A stretch of DNA of 40,505 nt from Bacteroidota bacterium (lineage in GTDB: Bacteria; Bacteroidota; Bacteroidia; Bacteroidales; GCA-2748055). Below the pieces are notes generated by a model that was not told the origin of the DNA, searched no databases, and worked only from the letters and a program-made list of their open reading frames with translations. The DNA lies in assembly GCA_002748055.1 (NCBI GenBank), contig PDRI01000027.1, positions 1 to 40,505 of the forward strand, written 5' to 3'. Of the stretch, positions 1 through 7,232 are shown piece after piece (position 1 is the stretch's first letter; each line of letters opens with the position of its first letter). The position numbers and the translations under genes were made by a program.

Positions 1-4
1 CACA

Positions 5-1090
5 TTATTTTTCTTTCTTGGCAGCCTCGATTTTCCCGATGAATTCGTCGAAGAGGTAGGCGGTATCGGTGGGGCCGCCCGAGGCCTCGGGGTGGAACTG
101 GGTCGAGAAGAAGGGCTTATCCTTATGCCGCATGCCCTCGTTGGTGTTGTCGTTGAGGTTCACAAAGAGGGGTTCCCATCCTGCCGGAAGGGTGTTGTTG
201 TTGATGGCGTAGCCATGGTTTTGGGAGGTGATATAGGCTTTGTTGGTGCCAACCTCCAGAACAGGTTGGTTGTGGCTGCGGTGTCCGTATTTGAGCTTGT
301 AGGAATCGGCACCGGCGGCGAGGGCCATGAGCTGGTTTCCGAGGCAAATTCCGAAGATGGGAGTGTCCTCGGTAAAGGCCCTGGCGAGGTTGTCGATGGT
401 GGCCCGGCACTGTTTGGGGTCGCCGGGGCCGTTCGAGATAAAGAGGCCGTCGTATTCCTCCTGGCTGATGTCGTGGTCCCAGGGGACCCTGATCACCGTA
501 GTATCGCGCTCCAGGAGGTAGCGGATAATGTTGTACTTCACCCCACAGTCGATGAGCAGAACACGGTGCTTTCCCTTCCCGTAAACCTTGCGTTCACCAA
601 TGCTTACGCTGGCCACGAGGTTCTCGAGGTTGGGATCGTAGTCGGCTGGTTCCCGGTGGTCGAAAACAATCTTTCCCAGCATGGAGCCCTTTTCCCGCAG
701 GAGTTTGGTAATCAGTCGTGTGTCCACATCAAAGATGCCGGGAATCTTGTGCTGTTTGAGCCAGTCGCCCAGGCTGCGTTCAGCGTTCCAGTGGGAGTAC
801 TCGGTGGAGTAGTCCGAGATCACAAGCGCCGAGATGTGGAGTTGATCCGATTCGAAAAACTTGAACAGTTCATTCTCCGCATCTTCTCTGGGTACACCAT
901 AGTTGCCAATGATGGGGTAGGTAAGTACCAGGATTTGTCCTTTGTAAGAGGGGTCGGTCAGGCTTTCGGGATAGCCGGTCATTGCGGTGTTAAACACCAC
1001 TTCGCCAGCAATGCTTTCTTCTGCACCGAAAGATTTACCGTTAAAGACGGAGCCGTCTTCGAGGACAAGTTTGATGGGCTTGAAATCCAT
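5..1090 (-). CDS. carA: Carbamoyl-phosphate synthase, small (glutaminase) subunit
   Basis: This subunit hydrolyses glutamine and passes ammonia to the large subunit CarB to make carbamoyl phosphate for arginine and pyrimidine synthesis in the cytoplasm. The 361-residue length is normal for CarA. The N-terminal CPSase small-chain domain covers about residues 5-135 (LVLEDGSVFNGKSFG, then NTAMTGYPESLTDPSY). The class I glutamine amidotransferase domain covers about 175-355, with the nucleophile Cys249 in GICLGNQ and the His333/Glu335 pair in QFHPEASGGP, so the triad is complete. The residue after the nucleophile loop is Asn (GNQ), where E. coli CarA has His (GHQ). The start is the ATG at 1088-1090, 10 bases after the stop of the thioredoxin-like gene on the same strand, so the two are probably co-transcribed. 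carB is not in the window and may lie beyond the left edge. Assignment is secure. Confidence 0.97.
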   Translation of the reverse strand: MDFKPIKLVLEDGSVFNGKSFGAEESIAGEVVFNTAMTGYPESLTDPSYKGQILVLTYPIIGNYGVPREDAENELFKFFESDQLHISALVISDYSTEYSHWNAERSLGDWLKQHKIPGIFDVDTRLITKLLREKGSMLGKIVFDHREPADYDPNLENLVASVSIGERKVYGKGKHRVLLIDCGVKYNIIRYLLERDTTVIRVPWDHDISQEEYDGLFISNGPGDPKQCRATIDNLARAFTEDTPIFGICLGNQLMALAAGADSYKLKYGHRSHNQPVLEVGTNKAYITSQNHGYAINNNTLPAGWEPLFVNLNDNTNEGMRHKDKPFFSTQFHPEASGGPTDTAYLFDEFIGKIEAAKKEK

Positions 1091-1100
1091 AGATAGCTAT

Positions 1101-2573
1101 TTAAGATTGCTGATTCATGAGCTTGGTGATGATCTCTTCGGCCTGTTTCGGGCTGATTCGTTTGGCCACAATCTCCTTATCCTTGTCCAGTACATAAAGC
1201 TGGGGATAGCTCTGAAGATTGTAGAGGCGGCGAAACTCGTTGCTGTATGGGCTCCAGCAATTCACCCAATCGTAAAGTCCGTGTTCATTCACGAAATCGA
1301 CCCACAGTTCCTTGCCCTCAATGGTGTTGATGACATGAACGCTGATGACTTTCACGCCCTTTTCCCTGAGCCTGGAGAAGGATTCGTAAAGCTCCGGGGT
1401 GGCTTTCTTGCAATGGCCGCAATCGCCTTCCCAAAAATAAAGGATGGTATAGGGTGCATGCACATCATGCAGCAGAAAATCCTGGCCTATATGTGGATCC
1501 TTCTTGATGGTGCTGTCCTGCATGGCCATGTGAAAATGCTCCTCGGGAAGCTCCCGAAGGGCAATGTTCGGAGCGATTTGTCCGATCAGGTTTGGTTTGT
1601 TTTTTTCCAGGTTGTCTTTCAGCTTGGTGATGAATTCCTCGCTGCTCCAGCTGGCATCCGGGATGTAATAGTGTTCGGCAATGTGGAAATAAACCACATC
1701 CATTCCCATGAACTTGCTCTCGGCAAAGTGGTTGAAAAGGGTGATCAGCATGTAGCGGTACATGTCTTCGTCTTTTTTTGCTCCGCTGAGCAGGGCATCG
1801 ACGGCCACCACCAGCGAATCGGGGTGCTGCACAACCACCCGGTTCAGGTAGGCCTTGATCTTGCCCTCATAAATGGGGGTATGAAGGAGGCGGATATCAA
1901 AGGGGTCGAAGCGGTCGAAGTAGTGCGCTCTGTAATAGAAATAGCGCAGGGAGTCGTCGTGTTGTTTATCACCCTTAAGCAGGTCCTCCGGCGGAAAAGA
2001 TTCACGCGTGGCACCGATGAAGGTACTTACGAAGTCGTCCGGGTACTCCCGTTCAATCCTGTCCATGTAGCTTTCCATCTCCCGGTTAATGCGCTTTTGC
2101 TCTTCCAGGACGAGGCTTGAGTCCGCTTCATTTTTGGCCGAGGACAAATGGCTCTGTTCAGCCTTGATTTCGTTGCGCTTTGCCTGCAGAAAGGCTTTAT
2201 ACTCTGCGAAAACCCGGTTATCTGTCGAGCCTTCGAAACGGAGGCTGTTTGCAAAGTCCGAGGTGTCGGCAAATACCTTTAGTTCCTGGTCGTTGCCCAG
2301 CAGGAAGTCGAAGAAATAGGCCGGGCTGAAATAGATGAGATAGAGCCCGCCCTGGAAGGTTTCGTTTCCCTCAAAAACGCCCCGTCCGTTTTTATCCACC
2401 ACAATGGTGTCCTTGGGAACCATGCGTGTGGTAAAATATTCGCCGAGGACCAGGGTGTCGTTCGAGAGCCCTTTAAGCTGAATTTCGATGCGATGGCCCT
2501 GGGCACCAAGGCTGTTTGGGAACAGAATCAGGCTTGCCAGGAGCAGTAAGGAGAAAGTGTTAAATCTGTGCAT
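1101..2573 (-). CDS. Thioredoxin-like envelope protein with DUF4369/DUF5106-like N-terminal region
   Basis: This is a predicted periplasmic or envelope thiol-disulfide protein of the TlpA/ResA-like type common in Bacteroidota. From the ATG at 2571-2573 it is 490 residues: a signal peptide (about 1-25), a beta-rich DUF4369-like region (about 28-115), a charged helical middle part, and a C-terminal thioredoxin fold. The active site is CGHC at about residues 385-388 (YFWEGDCGHCKK), and the cis-proline is in SYPQLYVLD. A GTG 12 bases further upstream is open, but it would sit almost on the transcription start predicted from the TACCTTTG element at 2598-2605, so the ATG is preferred. It lies directly upstream of carA. 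Family knowledge suggests reduction of periplasmic disulfides or cytochrome maturation substrates; the actual substrate cannot be read from the sequence. Confidence 0.88.
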   Translation of the reverse strand: MHRFNTFSLLLLASLILFPNSLGAQGHRIEIQLKGLSNDTLVLGEYFTTRMVPKDTIVVDKNGRGVFEGNETFQGGLYLIYFSPAYFFDFLLGNDQELKVFADTSDFANSLRFEGSTDNRVFAEYKAFLQAKRNEIKAEQSHLSSAKNEADSSLVLEEQKRINREMESYMDRIEREYPDDFVSTFIGATRESFPPEDLLKGDKQHDDSLRYFYYRAHYFDRFDPFDIRLLHTPIYEGKIKAYLNRVVVQHPDSLVVAVDALLSGAKKDEDMYRYMLITLFNHFAESKFMGMDVVYFHIAEHYYIPDASWSSEEFITKLKDNLEKNKPNLIGQIAPNIALRELPEEHFHMAMQDSTIKKDPHIGQDFLLHDVHAPYTILYFWEGDCGHCKKATPELYESFSRLREKGVKVISVHVINTIEGKELWVDFVNEHGLYDWVNCWSPYSNEFRRLYNLQSYPQLYVLDKDKEIVAKRISPKQAEEIITKLMNQQS

Positions 2574-2597
2574 ATACAAGGGCACTTTTTAGTCGGA

Positions 2598-2605
2598 CAA
2601 AGGTA
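2598..2605 (-). promoter_or_regulatory. Bacteroidota -7 element (TACCTTTG) for the thioredoxin-like gene and carA
   Basis: Read on the minus strand the sequence is TACCTTTG, a perfect match to the Bacteroidota -7 consensus TAnnTTTG. It ends 24 bases before the ATG at 2573. No TTTG is seen 19-21 bases upstream, so only the -7 half is supported. Confidence 0.5.
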
Positions 2606-2701
2606 GTGAATCTATTTTAAAACATATTGGGCAATCGGCGTGCCATACTAATTCAAATTCACTAAATTGCCCTGTTTTTTCACGATCTTATAAGCACTTA
2701 G

Positions 2702-3676
2702 ATGTATACGCTAGCCGAAGCACAGCAATTAATTGAGAAGCATATAGAGACCCTTAGCATTCCGGATGAGCCGGCAGGATTGTACGATCCGGTTCGCTAT
2801 GTCCTTTCCCTGGGGGGGAAGCGCATCAGACCGGCATTGATGCTGCTTGCCTGTGAGCTCTATTCGGGTGGGGTGGAATCCGCCCTGATGCCGGCTATGG
2901 CCATTGAAATCTTCCACAATTTTACCCTCCTGCACGACGATATCATGGATCGTTCTGACATGCGCCGGGGCCATCCTGCTGTGCATATTAAGTACGGGGA
3001 AAATGTGGCTCTGCTTTCGGGCGACGTCATGTCCATCCTGGCTAGTCGCCTGATCAACAAGGCACCCGGTGTGGTCCTGAGTAGCGTTCACGATGTCTTT
3101 ACCCACACGGCCATGCAGGTTTGCGAGGGGCAGCAGCTCGACATGAATTTTGAATCGGAGCTCACGGTCAGCGAAGAAGAATACATGGAAATGATCGAAT
3201 TAAAGACTGCTGTTCTCATTGCGGCCAGTCTCAAAATAGGTGCTATACTGGGAGGAGCTTCCCAGGTCGAGGCCAATGAGCTTTACGATTACGGGCGCAA
3301 CCTGGGCCTTGCTTTTCAGCTGCAGGACGATCTGCTGGACACCTATGGCGACGAGCAAAAGACCGGCAAGAAGCGGGGGACCGACATCGTCGACAATAAG
3401 AAAACCTTCCTGATGATCAATGCCCTTGAGAGGGCTGATGCCCAACAACGCGAAAGACTGGAGTTTTGGTTGAAATCGACCCGCTTCGATCGCCACGAAA
3501 AGGTGGCTGAAGTAACCCGCATCTATGATGAGCTGGGCATCAGGGCCCTTGCCGGGGAGCGGATCAAAGACTACTACAACAAAGCCATCGAGAATCTGAA
3601 GCATCTGGGCCGGCCGGAGGAGTGCAAGCAGGAGCTCTATCAATTTGCGGCCTATCTGATGGGCCGCGACTACTGA
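2702..3676 (+). CDS. Trans-prenyl diphosphate synthase (polyprenyl synthetase family)
   Basis: This is a cytoplasmic enzyme that condenses isopentenyl diphosphate onto an allylic diphosphate to make a linear isoprenoid. The 324 residues cover the whole family: GGKRIRP near residue 38, the first aspartate-rich motif DDIMD at 79-83, and the second, DDLLD, at 209-213, followed by the KGTD-like KRGTD. A Phe (F74) occupies the fifth position before the first Asp, a position known to limit chain length in archaeal-type C20 synthases; octaprenyl synthases such as IspB have a small residue there. A C15-C20 product is therefore an inference, and quinone side-chain synthesis remains possible. The gene is divergent from the thioredoxin-like gene, and its 3' end overlaps the convergent DUF2723 gene by 7 bases. 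The ATG start at 2702 fits the normal N-terminus of the family. Confidence 0.93.
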   Translation: MYTLAEAQQLIEKHIETLSIPDEPAGLYDPVRYVLSLGGKRIRPALMLLACELYSGGVESALMPAMAIEIFHNFTLLHDDIMDRSDMRRGHPAVHIKYGENVALLSGDVMSILASRLINKAPGVVLSSVHDVFTHTAMQVCEGQQLDMNFESELTVSEEEYMEMIELKTAVLIAASLKIGAILGGASQVEANELYDYGRNLGLAFQLQDDLLDTYGDEQKTGKKRGTDIVDNKKTFLMINALERADAQQRERLEFWLKSTRFDRHEKVAEVTRIYDELGIRALAGERIKDYYNKAIENLKHLGRPEECKQELYQFAAYLMGRDY

Positions 3677-6600
3677 TGCCGGCCTTCCTGTGATGCAATG
3701 CCCAGTTCCAGCATCAGCTCTTCCTGTCCAAAACGCAACAACATCGACCTGATCTCTTCGATCTGGTAGATTGTTTCGGCGAGCTCGCGCTTTATGCTGC
3801 TTTGCAGACGGGGCTTGAGCGAAGTATAGTAGTTGTGTTCAAGTACCAGGTTGTGATAGTGTGCCTTAATCAGCTCGCTGGCCTTCTCCGTTTCGCCGCA
3901 CATGAGATAGAGCTCCGGTATGCCCGGATAGTGCCGGACCTGGTTGTTCTTCTCCGGTAAGGTAATGCCCGTGAAGTACTGGTCGAATGGCAGGACACGG
4001 TCGGGGGCCAGTTCCATACAGCGATCGAGCACCTCTATGGCTTTGTCCTTCTGCCCTTCCTCCAGAAGCTTCATGGCCAGCCGGGTATAGAGGCTGCGGA
4101 AACGAATCACCCCCAAGGTGCGGATGGTGTAATAGTCGAGCTGAACATCCTTTTCGTTCATTCGTCCCCAGGTAAACTTGTTCATGAGGCGGTCGTAGAG
4201 GACATCGGTATCAATGTCGCCCATGTCCAAAATGCTGGAATAAGGCCTGTGTATGGGAACCAGTTTAAAGGCCAGGCCTTCGGTCCGGTAATAGGCTTCC
4301 AGGCCCAGGGAGCCGTCGAAGCCGCCGGCAGTGTAGTAAATGGGTCGGTTCCATTTTTCCGAGCTGATGACATCCAGCTGAGCCAGGGCATTTTTCAGCA
4401 GGTAGTTGTCGGCCGGGAGTTTTAGTTCAATTTCCTTTTGCATGCGCCCGGCGTCCTCGGGCCTGATGCTTCCGTTCCCGACAAGCCTTGCCGAGTCCAC
4501 CGGCAGAATGATTTTGTGGGTCGGGACATAGTTCATCTTCTTGCCCGATTGCTGAGAAAGCTTGGTGCGGGGGTCGTCCGATTTGATGAAGCGCATCACA
4601 TAGTCGGCCGTGGCTTTGTTCTTGCTCTTTCTAACGAAGATGCGCGAGCCCATCTCCTTCTGGCTGTAGCTTTCTTCGGGCAGGGAAAACTTCAGGGGCG
4701 GCGAACTGTAATTCTGCCAGCGCATCTGGTCGATGTACCAGTCCATATTAAAGAGCATCATGTTTACAATGCGTACATCTTCGCGCACACCCTCCACATC
4801 CTGCACATACCAAAGGGGGAAGGTGTCGTTGTCACCTACTGTAAACAGCACGGCATTCTTCTCGCAGGATTCCAGATAGTTCCGTGCAATATCCCGGGCA
4901 GTATAGCGGCCCGACCGGTCGTGGTCGTCCCAGTTCTGAACAGCCATCAGCGAGGGCACCGCCAGGAAGCTGATCAGCACTGCAAGCAGGGCCGAGAGCC
5001 CTGAAGGCAGCTTGCTGCGCATCAGTTGGTAGAGCCCGGCCACCCCGATGCCGATCCAGATGCTGAAGGCATAGAAGGAGCCTGCGTAGGCATAGTCCCG
5101 TTCGCGAGGCTGCAGGGGAGTCTGGTTCAGGTAGAGCACAATGGCCAGTCCGGTGAGGACGAAGAGGCTCATCACCACCCAGAAATCCCGGGCATTCCGG
5201 TCGGCATGGTAGAAGAGTCCCAGAAGTCCTAGCAGGAGCGGGAGAAAGAAATAGCTGTTGCGTGCAGGATGGTTTGCGATTCGTGGGGGCAGGTTTTTCT
5301 GCGAACCCAGCCTAAGCCCGTCGATTGGGCCAATCCCACTGATCCAGTTTCCTTTCAGGACCTCGCCATGTCCCTGGATATCGTTTTGCCGACCGGCAAA
5401 GTTCCACATGAAATAGCGGAAGTACATGTGGCCGATCTGGTAGCGCAGCAGAAATTCGATGTTATCCAGAAAGCTTGGATTCTCCCGGTCTTTGATGGTT
5501 CCGAAGTCCTCGTATACCTTGATATGGTTAGGATCCATGCTGTACATGCGTGGGAGGAGGCTCTTGCCCCGGTCCATCACATATTCGGGCTTCCGCATGG
5601 CGACCTCGTACTTATTTGCCTTCTTGTCGAGGACATAAACCGGGTCGGTGTATTTGATATCGATGGGTTTGGCATTGTACTGGTGACCCAGGATGAGGGG
5701 CCTGTCGCCATATTGTTCTCGGTTGAGGTAGGAGAGGAGGGCAAAGACATTTTCGGGCCTGTTTTCGTTCATTGGCGGAGCTGCCAGGGAACGGATCACG
5801 ATCATCGCATACGAAGAATAGCCGATGATGATGACGGTGGTGCAGACCAGGATGGTGTTCCAGACGACATGCTTGTTTACAAACTGCGTTCGGTAGATAC
5901 CGAAAACCAGGGCTCCCAGCAGCAGTGCTACATAGACGACTACCCCGGTATTGTAATGGAGCCCGAGCAGGTTGGTAAAGAACAGCTCAAAGCCGGTGGC
6001 CACCTTTACGATACCCGGAATAATGCCATACATCACGAAGAGCAGGATGGCGAAGGACAGGGCAAGCGCAGTAAGCAAGCCCTTTCGGCTGGGTTTGTAT
6101 TTGCGGAAATAATAGACCAGCACGATGGCGGGAATGGCCAGCAGGTTGAGCAGGTGAACACCAATGGAAAGGCCCACAAGGTATGCTATCAGCACGAGCC
6201 AGCGATTTGCTCCGGGTTCATCGGCAACGTTTTCCCACTTGAGGATGGCCCAGAATACCACGGCAGTAAAGAGCGAAGAAGTGGCATAGACCTCTCCCTC
6301 CACTGCCGAAAACCAGAAGGTGTCCGAGAAGGTATAGGCCATGGCTCCGACCAGGGCACCGCCCAGCACTACCAGAAGGCTTCCTCCGGCAGGTTTTCCT
6401 GCTTCAGCCTCATTTTCTGTGCGATCGGCCCGGAAAATCTTATTCAGGAAATGGCTTATGGTCCAGAATAGAAACATGATGGTACCGGCGCTTGCTACTG
6501 CGGAGACAGCATTGATCATCCGGGCTACATGCTCCGGTCCGGGCGCAAAGAGCGAGAATACACGGCCAAGTATCAGGAAAAGGGGGGCGCCCGGGGGGTG

Positions 6601-6744
6601 GCCAACCTGCAGTTTATAGGAGCTGGCGATGAACTCGCCACAGTCCCAAAGACTCACGGTTGGTTCGAGGGTGAGCAGGTAAACGACCAGGGCCAGGATG
6701 AAACTGATCCAGCCCCCGAGGATGTTTAATTTTCTGAATGACAT
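3670..6744 (-). CDS. DUF2723 multi-membrane protein, GT-C-type glycosyltransferase (TMEM260-like)
   Basis: This is a large inner-membrane protein of 1024 residues from the ATG at 6742-6744. An upstream in-frame TTG at 6810 would only add a non-hydrophobic leader. About a dozen hydrophobic segments are visible in the first 600 residues. The first external loop carries LWDCGEF (Asp at residue 34) followed by GHPPGAP, the pattern shared with GT-C lipid-sugar glycosyltransferases. The soluble C-terminal part starts near GDNDTFPLWYVQ and ends in a TPR-like stretch (KAIEVLDRCMELAPDR). Human TMEM260, which contains DUF2723, is an O-mannosyltransferase, so protein O-glycosylation in the periplasm is the best guess. 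Neither donor nor acceptor can be read here. The gene is monocistronic, converging with the prenyl synthase and divergent from the SUI1-like gene. A weak -7-like TAAATTCG lies upstream. Confidence 0.87.
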   Translation of the reverse strand: MSFRKLNILGGWISFILALVVYLLTLEPTVSLWDCGEFIASSYKLQVGHPPGAPLFLILGRVFSLFAPGPEHVARMINAVSAVASAGTIMFLFWTISHFLNKIFRADRTENEAEAGKPAGGSLLVVLGGALVGAMAYTFSDTFWFSAVEGEVYATSSLFTAVVFWAILKWENVADEPGANRWLVLIAYLVGLSIGVHLLNLLAIPAIVLVYYFRKYKPSRKGLLTALALSFAILLFVMYGIIPGIVKVATGFELFFTNLLGLHYNTGVVVYVALLLGALVFGIYRTQFVNKHVVWNTILVCTTVIIIGYSSYAMIVIRSLAAPPMNENRPENVFALLSYLNREQYGDRPLILGHQYNAKPIDIKYTDPVYVLDKKANKYEVAMRKPEYVMDRGKSLLPRMYSMDPNHIKVYEDFGTIKDRENPSFLDNIEFLLRYQIGHMYFRYFMWNFAGRQNDIQGHGEVLKGNWISGIGPIDGLRLGSQKNLPPRIANHPARNSYFFLPLLLGLLGLFYHADRNARDFWVVMSLFVLTGLAIVLYLNQTPLQPRERDYAYAGSFYAFSIWIGIGVAGLYQLMRSKLPSGLSALLAVLISFLAVPSLMAVQNWDDHDRSGRYTARDIARNYLESCEKNAVLFTVGDNDTFPLWYVQDVEGVREDVRIVNMMLFNMDWYIDQMRWQNYSSPPLKFSLPEESYSQKEMGSRIFVRKSKNKATADYVMRFIKSDDPRTKLSQQSGKKMNYVPTHKIILPVDSARLVGNGSIRPEDAGRMQKEIELKLPADNYLLKNALAQLDVISSEKWNRPIYYTAGGFDGSLGLEAYYRTEGLAFKLVPIHRPYSSILDMGDIDTDVLYDRLMNKFTWGRMNEKDVQLDYYTIRTLGVIRFRSLYTRLAMKLLEEGQKDKAIEVLDRCMELAPDRVLPFDQYFTGITLPEKNNQVRHYPGIPELYLMCGETEKASELIKAHYHNLVLEHNYYTSLKPRLQSSIKRELAETIYQIEEIRSMLLRFGQEELMLELGIASQEGRHQ

Positions 6745-6830
6745 GCTGTTCAATGTAAATGCAACTCCGATGTCCGCGAATTTAGTGACTTTTTTGGCCC
6801 CGTTCCCCAAAAAACTATCTTTTTGAAAAT

Positions 6831-6861
6831 TTTGTGTATATGCCCCAGAACTTTATATTTG
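6831..6861 (+). promoter_or_regulatory. Complete Bacteroidota promoter (TTTG - 19 bp - TATATTTG)
   Basis: TTTG at 6831-6834 and TATATTTG at 6854-6861 are separated by exactly 19 bases, matching the known Bacteroidota -33/-7 consensus (TTTG, 19-21, TAnnTTTG). Transcription should start around 6866, which rules out the in-frame ATG at 6834 and points to the ATG at 6885 or 6900 for the gene that follows. This is the best promoter in the window. Confidence 0.75.
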
Positions 6862-6884
6862 TGGTTCACCTATATCCTGATGTC

Positions 6885-7232
6885 ATGACCTCGAAAGGAA
6901 TGAATGATTTGGATCCTACGCTCTACACCGATTACCCCGAATTTGAGAATGAATACCTGAATGTAAGTGAACCCAATACCCTGTCTCCCTCGAAACAGAC
7001 CCTGATTGTGGGGCTCGATAAACGGAAACTCGATGGGGCAACCATTACCTATATCACGGGCTTTGTCGGCCGTCGCATCGATCTGCTTAAGATCGAGGAA
7101 GAGCTTCAGGGTGTTTGTCACACCTGCGGAAGTTCCAAGATGTATGATATTATACTCTTTGGCGATGTGAGGAAAAGGGCGTATGTCTACCTCAGGGCCA
7201 ATGGTTATCAAGTAAAATTTGCCGAGAGCTAG
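6885..7232 (+). CDS. SUI1/YciH (eIF1-fold) family protein, divergent
   Basis: This is a small protein (115 residues from the ATG at 6885; 110 from 6900) with the eIF1/SUI1 fold of bacterial YciH. The order of conserved elements fits: QTLIVGLDKRKLDGATITYITGF, then a helix (DLLKIEEELQ), a cysteine-containing loop, DIILFGDVRKRAYVYL, and GYQVK at the end. The N-terminal DYPEFENEY resembles the NPDFQYEYE segment seen in other Bacteroidota SUI1 proteins. The loop that normally reads CGxGGxxKDG is altered to CHTCGSSKMYD, so this is probably a diverged copy. Bacterial YciH is thought to influence translation initiation fidelity; that role is inference here. The last 14 bases overlap the next gene, suggesting coupled translation. 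A perfect promoter precedes it. Confidence 0.78.
   Translation: MTSKGMNDLDPTLYTDYPEFENEYLNVSEPNTLSPSKQTLIVGLDKRKLDGATITYITGFVGRRIDLLKIEEELQGVCHTCGSSKMYDIILFGDVRKRAYVYLRANGYQVKFAES

Noticed and set aside
92..1096. Long open frame antisense to carA
   Set aside because: It lies fully inside a secure gene on the other strand and its translation shows no recognisable domain.
5269..6471. 400-codon frame antisense to the DUF2723 gene
   Set aside because: A shadow of GC-biased codons in the real gene; no signal, motif or promoter supports it.
6834..6884. Upstream in-frame ATG at 6834 as the start of the SUI1-like gene
   Set aside because: It lies inside the perfect promoter, upstream of the expected transcription start.
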